This document shows, piece by piece, positions 48,445 through 57,194 of a stretch of 64,000 nucleotides of DNA. Numbering within the stretch: position 1 is the stretch's first letter; the number at the start of each line of letters is the position of its first letter. The stretch is from assembly GCA_928724745.1 (NCBI GenBank), contig CAKMXJ010000010.1, positions 496,001 to 560,000 of the forward strand, in the 5' to 3' direction. Source of the stretch: Anthracocystis setariae. Its lineage: Eukaryota; Basidiomycota; Ustilaginomycetes; Ustilaginales; Ustilaginaceae. Position numbers and translations under genes: made by a program. The notes beneath the pieces were generated by a model. The model was not told the DNA's origin, made no database searches, and worked only from the letters and a program-made list of their open reading frames with translations.

Positions 48445-50790
48445 CTAGGCCGCAGAAGCAGCCGTCGAGTTCTTCGCAATCACAGCGGGACAATCTGGCC
48501 TCGTCAGATTCGCTCCCAACTGGCCACCTAGCCAAATAGCGACTCCATTGCTCCACCCGAACCCTAATTGAGTCTCGTATTCCCCTCCAGACCCCGCAGA
48601 ATTGACGTCAGAGGCATTGAACTTTTCGAACATGTTGCCAATGGCGGTGGAAGCATTCAAGCCGTTGGCGGTAAGAGTGGTGTTGGGGACGGCCTGGAAG
48701 GCAGGGTCCGTGGTATTTAATTTTCCGCCAGTAGCGCGCCAGGAACAAAGCGCAGACGCCACGTAGCGGTTGGCCAGTTCGCGCACCAGCTCGTCGCGCC
48801 ACGATTCGTTGGTGGTCGCATTGCCGACGTTGAGAAGCGGGTGGAGCACTTGACCGCTCGAGTTGGTGGCGCCAGCAAGGGTCTCGTTGATCTGAGAGCC
48901 AGGTTCGTTCTCGTATGGCTGAACCGGGAGACTGTCCTGCGTCTGACCGAGCTGGTTGGTGCCGTTGGTCATGGGGACGAGCGCAAACGTACCATTCTCA
49001 GCAGGGAGTTGCGGTCCTGCGGCAAGCGTGTCGGGGAGATTACGAAGCGCCTCGAGGGCAATGTAGGTGTGAGGGGGCCAAGCGTTGGCAAAGTCCCACT
49101 GCTGACCGGTGGTGATAAGAGAAGCAGGCAGAGTGCCGTTGAAGCGGTCGATGATGTACCTGAGGCCCGAGAAGACGCCCTGGAGGTTCTGTCGACGCTG
49201 GTCGAGGCTGATCGTCTCGTTGAGGAATTCCTGGGGAAGGATCTGTGCCCACAGCGGGAAGAATCCTGCAGGGGTGAAGAACGGAGCACGGTCGTTGAGC
49301 GTCATGTTAAAGTCGTAGAAGAACTTGCGGTTCGGGTCCCAGAAAACGTCGAGGATGGCTTCCTTGCGTGCCTGGGCCTGCTGAGCCCAGTAGTTTGCAC
49401 GGGTGCTGTTGGGCTGGGTGCCGTTGGTTGACATCTTGTAGAACGATGAAAGCCTCTGTTCACAAGCAAACAGAATGGCATTGAGATCCACAGGAAGCTG
49501 CTCGTCCGTGTTGAGGAAGCGCTGAGCAGGGATGTTGCTGGTGACGTTGATTGTGGGTCGCTTGGACCATCGAGCGCCCGAGTAGTCCGAGCCACTCTCG
49601 GCACCCGAAGCAAGGTCCGAGTACAGCTGTGCACGCTGAGCTTCGTCGAGGTTGAGACCTGACTCGTTAGCGTACTGGACGGTCTTGTAGTCGACCAGGT
49701 AGCTTTCAGGACGAGGAGCCGAATTGGTGACATTGTAGTGGGTGATGTTGTGCTTCTGGTTGGTGAAGGGGGAAGTGAACTCGATGGTTCTGTTGTTCTT
49801 CCAGAACGACATTTCTTGCTCGAGCAAGGGCAGGAATCGCTCGAGAACCGAAGTGTCGTTGTACGCCTCAATGTACTTGTCGATCATGATGGTGAAGAAG
49901 GGAGGTTGAGATCGGTTCTCGTAGTAAAGACGGTTTCCGTTGGGAATGAAACCAAACATCTCGATCAAGTCTCCAAAGTTTTGCAGGAGCGCGTTGACGA
50001 CGTCCTTCAACTGCGAGGTAATTAACCCCTCGATGACAAAGAAGGTGTCCCAGTAGTAGAGCTCGCGGAACCTTCCACCGGGGACGACGAAAGTTCGGCG
50101 TTCCTTGAACGGGATGAACGAGCTGACGCAGCCGTCGCACTGGACACCGGCAGGACTCGAGCTGTTGGTAGTACGGGCAAGCAACTCCCAGTAGCTGTGC
50201 ACCTGCTTTAGCCAATCACGGACGACCTCATCTTCAACACCCTGCAAAAAGTCTGGGTCCGTGACGAACTCGCTGCCCAAGTCAGCGGGAACCAGCTCGA
50301 TACCTTCGGCGGCAAAGTTGTCATCGACGAACTGGATGATCTCATCGTAAGTGATGTTGCTCGTGTTTCCGCCACCGAGCTTGTTGAAGTTGTCAAGGAC
50401 TTCAGATTCAGGCTTGGAGGTGGGCTTGTCGACGAATGTCTTGCTGTCAGAAAAAACGCCCGCAAGCTGGACAGCTTGAAGCAGAGGACCAGGGCAGTAG
50501 ATGGGGGACGTGCAGAGCTCCTGCTCGGGTGGCAACGGACCGCTTGGAATGAAAGCGGTGGGAGTGGTGGTGGCTGATGGGACAGCTGCGGGTGGCTTTT
50601 CGGTCAGAGGGTTAGCCGATGAACTGGAGGCTGCCGAACTGGAAACGACAGTACCAGAGGAGGTGGTCGGGGCAGATGAAGCAGAGGAAGCATCGGAAGC
50701 AGAAGAAGCAGAGGAAGAAGCATCCTGAGCGACGACTGCAACCACTGCTGGCAGCAGCGTGACCAGCGTCTTGAAGACTGGGAGACGCAT
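48445..50790 (-). CDS. Secreted trehalase, GH37
   Basis: 781 residues with a signal peptide (MRLPVFKTLVTLLPAVVAVVA) followed by a Ser/Ala-rich low-complexity segment (23-60). GH37 signatures are present: PGGRFRELYYWDTFF (237-251), QWDFANAWPP, and the C-terminal block GGGEYETQLGFGWSNGV. RWSKRP and DLNAILFACEQRL belong to the catalytic barrel as well. Many Asn-X-Ser/Thr sites indicate extensive N-glycosylation and export. It hydrolyses trehalose to two glucose, here outside the cell or in the wall; the host plant or osmolyte pools are possible sources. No GPI signal is evident. A TATA-like site lies about 100 bp upstream. Confidence 0.93.
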   Translation of the reverse strand: MRLPVFKTLVTLLPAVVAVVAQDASSSASSASDASSASSAPTTSSGTVVSSSAASSSSANPLTEKPPAAVPSATTTPTAFIPSGPLPPEQELCTSPIYCPGPLLQAVQLAGVFSDSKTFVDKPTSKPESEVLDNFNKLGGGNTSNITYDEIIQFVDDNFAAEGIELVPADLGSEFVTDPDFLQGVEDEVVRDWLKQVHSYWELLARTTNSSSPAGVQCDGCVSSFIPFKERRTFVVPGGRFRELYYWDTFFVIEGLITSQLKDVVNALLQNFGDLIEMFGFIPNGNRLYYENRSQPPFFTIMIDKYIEAYNDTSVLERFLPLLEQEMSFWKNNRTIEFTSPFTNQKHNITHYNVTNSAPRPESYLVDYKTVQYANESGLNLDEAQRAQLYSDLASGAESGSDYSGARWSKRPTINVTSNIPAQRFLNTDEQLPVDLNAILFACEQRLSSFYKMSTNGTQPNSTRANYWAQQAQARKEAILDVFWDPNRKFFYDFNMTLNDRAPFFTPAGFFPLWAQILPQEFLNETISLDQRRQNLQGVFSGLRYIIDRFNGTLPASLITTGQQWDFANAWPPHTYIALEALRNLPDTLAAGPQLPAENGTFALVPMTNGTNQLGQTQDSLPVQPYENEPGSQINETLAGATNSSGQVLHPLLNVGNATTNESWRDELVRELANRYVASALCSWRATGGKLNTTDPAFQAVPNTTLTANGLNASTAIGNMFEKFNASDVNSAGSGGEYETQLGFGWSNGVAIWLGGQLGANLTRPDCPAVIAKNSTAASAA

Positions 50791-50887
50791 GTTGACAAGG
50801 AGTGATTTGAGGATGCGAATGGTGAATCAGGAAAGAATGTAGGGAGAGGTAGGGGATGCGTGTAAACTCAAACTGGTTCAAGCTTGG

Positions 50888-50897
50888 TCTATATAAG
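50888..50897 (-). promoter_or_regulatory. TATA-like element of the trehalase gene
   Basis: On the minus strand it reads CTTATATAGA, about 100 bp upstream of the trehalase ATG at 50790. Confidence 0.45.
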
Positions 50898-51156
50898 AGT
50901 CCTGGGCACCATGGCCACAAAGCTATGCCTTTGATTTCAATAGATGGTGAACGAGTGGCGGTTCTCAGTATGTTTGCCGTCATTGCTTCGGCAACACATT
51001 CGGGAGAGAGAGAGAGACGCAGAGAGTGGGACCACCACGCCGAGGGTTAATGGCAGTGTGAGTGCCAACCGGACCAGGCCACAACGTCATTTGGAATGAG
51101 GAAGCGCAGTGTGACTGGCCGTGGTGGCATGTCTCAGAAGCCGATCTGCCTCAACG

Positions 51157-51180
51157 AAAAAAAAAAAAAAAAAAAAAAAA
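51157..51180 (+). repeat. Poly(A) tract of 24
   Basis: Uninterrupted A run in the trehalase upstream region. No exact flanking duplication found. Confidence 0.9.
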
Positions 51181-52328
51181 GGCAGCTGGCGTGCTCTAAA
51201 ATGAAATTTCTTTCATGCATATGCGGGAGATTTCTGGGGTGACGGGTGAAAATGTGCGGGCCTCCATCAACCGCCTGCGCACGGTCGACGTCTCAGCAGA
51301 GCGAAGCATCAAGTTGCATGTGCACAATCTGTGAATGCCATTACGTTGCTACCGCAAAGTGAAGACGCAGTCTTCTCGTTGATTGTTGCTGCTGTTTATT
51401 ACCTCTCTAGCCATCCAGGGCGGCTACAGAAGGCGAGAGTATTATACGACAAGCGCATGGAGCATCTCCGGCGAAACCGCTCATCGGCTCTGCACGATCG
51501 CAACGTTTGTAACGACAAGATGCTACAACCGCGGCAGAGGACGTCGCCTATGCACATAGAGGTAACGGTTGATGGCTACCATGGCTTGCACTTCAGACTT
51601 GAACGGCGTGGGCAAGCGAGATGGTTTCAATACCTCAGGCCACATGTGAAGATTTGCTGCGTTCCTGAGATGGCAAAAAAGTCATGCAACGACATTTAGA
51701 GGTTGCCGATCATCTGCTTCTGTCCCCACATCGCCTGCCTCCCTTCCACCTCCAAAGTTCATCGTCTCGGCTCGTCTAGCTTGCAAGACAACCGCTAGAT
51801 CGGAGTCCGGACAGGGAAAAGATAGCAATCGACTAGGATGACGAAGATAGCTTGGCATCTTGGATGTTGGGCACGAGGTGCGCTTTGTTTTCGAGGTCCG
51901 CTGTGGTCACAAGCCTTGACCAGCAGCACTGAACGTGCTATGCTGCCGTTGCTCGAGTTTGGCGAGACAGGGTTTGTGAACTGTTTTGTTTTTGGAGCTG
52001 CTTGTGGTTCGTGCAAAGAGGTTGTGGAGAACGACGGATTGGTCGGCGTCTTTTTTTATCGGGGATACGGTGACGTCGCTGTGCTTCTTCAGATTCCGGC
52101 TTTTACGCCGACAGAGACCGAAGATCCACTGTGAGGAAAAAGAGATTAAACACACACTTTTCGTGCGAGAAAGATCGAGATCGAGCTAGGACGTGCCGAT
52201 CTGCACGATTGTTTGATTTCGAAATTGCTTCAGCTCGAATCCGCGGATAATTCGCGGGCCGAAAAACCGGCTTCGAACAGCTTACCGATACGGAGGGGGG
52301 AGGGTCTTGCACCATTTCCGTAGGTTGC

Positions 52329-52353
52329 ATTGTATTGTATTGTACTGTGCTGT
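52329..52353 (+). repeat. Pentanucleotide repeat (ATTGT)3(ACTGT)(GCTGT)
   Basis: Three perfect ATTGT units then two units with one or two changes, in the 3.4-kb intergenic region. Confidence 0.85.
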
Positions 52354-53138
52354 ACCAGTATGGTGCCATGTCCACGGACAATGCAGTGATGGTCTGCTCC
52401 AGGTCGAATGAAGGGACAGGACAGTCGCTTGACAGTGTGTACTAGCGGCTCGACCGTTGGTGACCAAGTCATGCAGCTGAACGCTGTGCCCTCATCGAGG
52501 TTGACAACCTGCGCACATACACTCGTCTCCCTTGCCTTGTGGGGGCAAAGACAAGCATGTGCATATTGGGATGCGGACTTGTACAGGTATACTGGCGTGG
52601 TTGTGGAAGGATCAAAACTTAATGAAGCCCCTCCTCCTAGAAGCAGTCGCCATTGTCCATGGCTCGATCGGCAAAAAAAGTGGATTGCCGACGCGGAAAA
52701 GGGGAAAGGGGTTTGTAGGATCGTATCGTCCGCCGCCTATCGAGAAGTGTGCGCTATCTAGTGCAGCAGAGCCGGCTCTCCTCATGCAATTTGGTTCGTG
52801 CGAATCGCCGCGTCCGAGAAATGCGCTCGCTCCCCCCCCCCCCACATGCAGATGACTGGCTCGGCGCATCATCTTTGTTCGATCCTGCTAGCTTGGTGGG
52901 GCGGATGATGGTGTTGCTTTGACTCTGGATCAATCGTTCATGTGACGACATTCAGCCATGTCGATCCCACTTTATGCTGGATTAGTACTGAGCCGGTACT
53001 GTACAGTAGTTTGCTGCATCTTGCTGGTCCAAAGAAGAGCAGGCGCGGGTCTGGGTCGCACTTCCTCGATCCAGTTCTCTTTTCATTGTGGGTTGATAGC
53101 ACAGCGCATGCATACGCAAGAGGCGTCGAGTCGGTTCA

Positions 53139-53153
53139 AACTCAACTCAACTC
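53139..53153 (+). repeat. Pentanucleotide repeat (AACTC)3
   Basis: Three perfect units in the 3.4-kb intergenic region. Confidence 0.75.
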
Positions 53154-53422
53154 GACTTAACCCTAGTCCACCTTTGATCCGTCACTACAGTACAAGCATA
53201 ATACTTTGCAACATGCCGAGGAATATGTGATAGGTGTCGACTGTTTCTGACCTTGACCCACACACTCCCTTTGCTGCCATGGAGAAGCCGCCCTTCGCGC
53301 CACCCAATTTGGGGTTTCACGCAGTGGATCAACTTTCGACTGTCTGACAGGAAAAGATGAACCGGTTCCCTCAAGTCCGTTGTCCGGATATTGGGCTTGG
53401 CGTGTCGCGGATTGCTAGCTGA

Positions 53423-53452
53423 GCTGTGCTGTGCTGTGCCGTGCTGTGCCGT
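53423..53452 (+). repeat. Pentanucleotide repeat (GCTGT/GCCGT)6
   Basis: Six units, four GCTGT and two GCCGT, in the 3.4-kb intergenic region. Confidence 0.9.
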
Positions 53453-54225
53453 GCTTAAAATCAACTGCCTTTGCCTTAGATCCGATGCTTGGGTCTGGGT
53501 CAAAAGGGGTGGAATTTAGGCAATCTCGAATTTGTCGGTCAATTTGTTCGGCGATACGGCCGCGCTCACAACCTCGGCATTCTCCTTCCCTATGCACCAT
53601 GTCGTTCAAAATAACAATCAAAACGATCGCAATGATAACGTATAGTAGGGCCACAGCGACTGAAAGCAAGCGGAGTTCAAGTAGCGGCTGATGAGACTGA
53701 TGCAATTTGCAAGGATGATGAGAGTCATGCTGGCGTCGTCGGAGAGCGATGGATTCGGATTCAAGAGAGTTTCGATTGCTGATCCGCTTTGGCATTTTTC
53801 TACTGTGATTGTCATTTCGGAACATGTCCGCTCCATCAAGCGATTCGCAATCCTCCCACTCAATCGGAAATCCCGCTCGCCTTTGAGCCTTTGTCCGCTA
53901 ACTCGGTCCGCAGCCGATGGATCCTGTGGGCTGCCTGGCCGGGCAAGTGCGGATCATCTGTTCAGGTTTCACACTTTTTCCGTGTCCGGATCTCCCCTGT
54001 ATCTATTCATCCCCACTCTCAGCTCAACAAAAAGCGATCGCCTCTCTCATCCATATCGGCACCACTGTCTCCGCACACGAGTTCTTGCATCCCTGCCCTC
54101 CCCAAACCCACCGCAACCTCCAACACCATCAACCCATCATCACGCTCACCGTCGTCCCCAAAATGCCCTGCATTTGAACACTGCGCCACGACAAAGCGTT
54201 TCATCATTCATTCAACCATCTCACC

Positions 54226-57054
54226 ATGTTGGCCACCGAGCAGCGCATGCCTCGAAAGCGTGCCCTTCCTCAGCCATCTTCATCACAATGTCCTGCACCA
54301 AAGCAACCAAGACTAGCTTGTCCATCACTGACCGATGCTGCTAGGGATCCAACCAGCGGCGACCGTTCGCCACAGAGCCCTGTTGACAGCACCATCTCCA
54401 ATGCTTCATCGTGCGATACCGCACCGCCATCTCCGAAATGCCCCATCGCGCCCTCAGATCCGTTTCCCAGGTATTCCCTCGGTATCCCTCACCTCGATGC
54501 CCTTTTGCCTCTTCGTGACGGTCTGGACCTTCTTCACGCCTACTCGCAAGGCATTGGCTACATTCATAATCCTGTCGATAGGACCCTTCTTCTTGAGACG
54601 TTGGAAGAGGCCGAGCGTCATGGTGCCGACTCCATCCATCCTCACCGACTAGCATGCCTGCTGGCCGCTCTTGCTCTTGGTGACCTCTTCTCGACTTGCT
54701 TCGTCGCCTCATCGTCTTCGTCTTATCGTCACTCCGCAGATACGCCATCCAAGCGAGGCAGGATCTGGTTCGGTGTAGCTTCCGCATGCCTCGCGGGTGC
54801 ATGCTCCGATATCGAGCTTTTGCGCAATCCCACTTTGGACGCTTGCTCCGCTCTCTACCTCATGTCTACCTACCTTCTCTGCTCCAATGACGATGAGCTT
54901 TTTCATCATCGCGCACAGGGTCTCACTGGACTTGCTCTTGTCCTTGCCAAGTCCGCTCTGGTTCCATCTTGTGTCACACCCGCCAAGGCCACCCCGACAC
55001 ATGCAGCGCAGCCAGATCGACCTTGCTCTGTCAACGAACAAAGCGTGGCGCCGTCTTTACCAAACGCCTCACCAACATCCCCTTCGCAATCACTTGCACC
55101 TGTCAGCAAAACGGCGGTAGATCACGAGCGTATTCATTGCAATCGACTCCTCAGCGATCTCATCTTCCATCTTCGATGCCAGGTGCTCACCTTTGCCTCT
55201 TATGCCACCTCGGAACCAACGGGTTCACGGAAAAGCCCATCGCTTGCCAGTTTTGCCGATGTTCCCACCATCCAAGCCATTTGGACCGCGCTCGGTACTC
55301 CACTGTATCCCAGCTTCGATGCTTTTGGCAACCGTTACAGCCCCAACATCTTTCACAATTGGAAGCTGGGGTTGGCAGATCTTATGCACCAAGTCTCTTG
55401 CCTCACCAATCAGTCTGCGACTCTGGACAACCTCGCATCGCCCACTGCCTCGCCCTACGTACCGCCTTCAGCTACCGCGCAAGGCGCAAATGTCGAACCC
55501 AAGAAGAGCGAACTTCCGGATCATGTTCAGGTCGTCAAGCTGGACGAGCGCATCCGACGCTACCACGCTAGCCTGCCGGACTTTCTGCTTCTCCATCGAC
55601 AGCTGCCTATCGAGATGGCTGGCAAGGTCGACGAAGACGAGCTCGCACAGATTATTTGTCAACGGCACATGGCATGCTCGATGGTCCACCGCATGCTCAT
55701 GGCTCTCCATCGACCTTGGTTCCTCTCTGCCCTCGCCTGTTCTGCTACCTCTTCTCCAGCTGAGGAACCCCAGTCGCAGCTCGGAAGCGCATCGGCCGAG
55801 GCCAAGACCTCGCCATCATCAGAGATCTCTGGGAAAGGCGTCGACACGAGCCGATATCGACTTCCAGGCACATTTGATCGCCCGGTGGCTCCTGCTTTGG
55901 CTTCGCTATCCGCTGTGCTGCGCTCGGCTACCTGGCAAACCGAAGCATTCGCCAGTGCTGCCGTTTGCGCTCCGCCTCAGGCGCTCGTCTGGTGGCAATT
56001 TACCAACAACGCTCTCGCAGCTGCCATCGTCCAAGCCACCGCACTCTTGCGACTGTCGTGCCCCGTGGCCGCACAGAAGACATCTGAAGCGCAGCAAGCC
56101 GGCACCATGTCGCTCTTCCACAGCCAAGTACGCAGCGACCTCGACAAAAACATTTGCTCATTCCAGAACGTGGCAAAGCGCTGCAAACTCGCAGCCAAAG
56201 CATTGCCGTTTCTGCAACGTGTCTGCTCGGCTATTGACTTGGACTACTGCAAAACCAAGCATTCGCCAGCCCCCACCGAGGCTCTGCAGAGCAACACTTG
56301 CTCTTCTTACCCACCCCAATCAACCTCACTTACGGACAACTCAATCTCAACTTGTAACATCAGCACTTCTCTAGATAGCAACAACAACAACGACAACAAC
56401 AGCAGCAGCATCAGCAACGGTCATCTTCGCACTCGTCATCACAGCAACAGCATCAGTCCCTCTCATCCAGTCACTCCAAATAGCAACAGTAATCTACAGA
56501 ACGATACGGTCCAAGGCAACAAAGCAGCATCGAGCCACACTCGCGCATCTCTCGCATCTCTTGGCAAGCAACCCGAATCCTTGACCACGTCGAACGGCAG
56601 TGGGCCGCGGCGCGCAGCCTCGGGAGCAGGGTCAGAATTGGAGGCCATCTTTGGTCCGATTGCGCGTGGGCTTGAGACGCCCGAGACTGCGCCTTCAGCA
56701 AGCGTCTCGATGGGTCGCGCAACCAAGCCGATGTATCACCAGAGCCTCCATCCGATCCCCGTCTCGTCGGTGGAGACGCGCGCGGATGATGAACAGAGCT
56801 CGCAGCCTTCGTACAGCGATGCAGGCTCGTCATCGAGCAGCGCTTGGCCGTGGACGCCCAGGATGGGTTCGCCTCAAGCCGAAGCCAGGTCGGAAATCCC
56901 AGAAGCCATCAAGGAGCAGGGTGGAGAGAAAGCAGCAGCAGCAGCAGGGAAGAAGCCATGCGAGGCTTTGGATTTGGTTTTGCAGTGCATTAGATTCTGG
57001 CAACCGAGTGTGTCGAGAGCTCCTCATCATACTTCGGTGTCGAACAATTCATAA
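54226..57054 (+). CDS. Fungal transcription-factor-like protein without a visible Zn cluster
   Basis: 942 residues, single exon. The N-terminus has basic MPRKRALP then Pro/Ser-rich sequence; no CX2CX6C pattern is present there. An in-frame stop at 54175 blocks extension, and I saw no zinc-cluster exon upstream. Residues about 80-580 are helical and resemble the fungal transcription factor middle homology region (PHLDALLPLRDGLDLLHAYS, HRLACLLAALALGDLFSTC, RCQVLTFASYA, RYHASLPDFLLLHRQLPIEM, CQRHMACSMVHRMLMALHRPW). An Asn/Ser-rich tract (about 710-760) precedes a disordered tail, and the end (LDLVLQCIRFWQPS) is again conserved-looking. It is probably a regulator that acts with a partner or through an atypical DNA-binding part; this is inference. 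Confidence 0.65.
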   Translation: MLATEQRMPRKRALPQPSSSQCPAPKQPRLACPSLTDAARDPTSGDRSPQSPVDSTISNASSCDTAPPSPKCPIAPSDPFPRYSLGIPHLDALLPLRDGLDLLHAYSQGIGYIHNPVDRTLLLETLEEAERHGADSIHPHRLACLLAALALGDLFSTCFVASSSSSYRHSADTPSKRGRIWFGVASACLAGACSDIELLRNPTLDACSALYLMSTYLLCSNDDELFHHRAQGLTGLALVLAKSALVPSCVTPAKATPTHAAQPDRPCSVNEQSVAPSLPNASPTSPSQSLAPVSKTAVDHERIHCNRLLSDLIFHLRCQVLTFASYATSEPTGSRKSPSLASFADVPTIQAIWTALGTPLYPSFDAFGNRYSPNIFHNWKLGLADLMHQVSCLTNQSATLDNLASPTASPYVPPSATAQGANVEPKKSELPDHVQVVKLDERIRRYHASLPDFLLLHRQLPIEMAGKVDEDELAQIICQRHMACSMVHRMLMALHRPWFLSALACSATSSPAEEPQSQLGSASAEAKTSPSSEISGKGVDTSRYRLPGTFDRPVAPALASLSAVLRSATWQTEAFASAAVCAPPQALVWWQFTNNALAAAIVQATALLRLSCPVAAQKTSEAQQAGTMSLFHSQVRSDLDKNICSFQNVAKRCKLAAKALPFLQRVCSAIDLDYCKTKHSPAPTEALQSNTCSSYPPQSTSLTDNSISTCNISTSLDSNNNNDNNSSSISNGHLRTRHHSNSISPSHPVTPNSNSNLQNDTVQGNKAASSHTRASLASLGKQPESLTTSNGSGPRRAASGAGSELEAIFGPIARGLETPETAPSASVSMGRATKPMYHQSLHPIPVSSVETRADDEQSSQPSYSDAGSSSSSAWPWTPRMGSPQAEARSEIPEAIKEQGGEKAAAAAGKKPCEALDLVLQCIRFWQPSVSRAPHHTSVSNNS

Positions 57055-57074
57055 CTCTTTTACATCCTGCACTA

Positions 57075-57106
<32 letters not shown>

Positions 57107-57194
57107 TGCACGCATGTCGACGAATCCAATCGAATCCTCGTTCTTTTCAGCTTTTCAACTAAGATCGTCTTTATGTGTAGTGTGACGGGTGCAA
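57055..57194. other. Convergent 3' region with (TC)n microsatellite
   Basis: 140 bp between the regulator and the monooxygenase. A (TC)n tract of about 26 bases occupies 57075-57100. Confidence 0.6.

Larger units (their letters stand above)
50791..54225. other. Longest intergenic region (3.4 kb)
   Basis: No gene supported on either strand; I read through the frames and found no family motif or consistent exon chain. It holds a run of 24 A (51157-51180), four pentamer or near-pentamer repeats (52329, 52997, 53139, 53423), three TACAGTA motifs and a C9 run near 52834. The last 300 bases are a pyrimidine-rich promoter and leader of the regulator gene at 54226. Confidence 0.5.

Noticed and set aside
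53085..53160. Possible tRNA (A-box-like TAGCACAG and B-box-like GGTTCAAAC)
   Set aside because: The arms do not pair: no 7-bp acceptor stem and no proper T-arm could be drawn.
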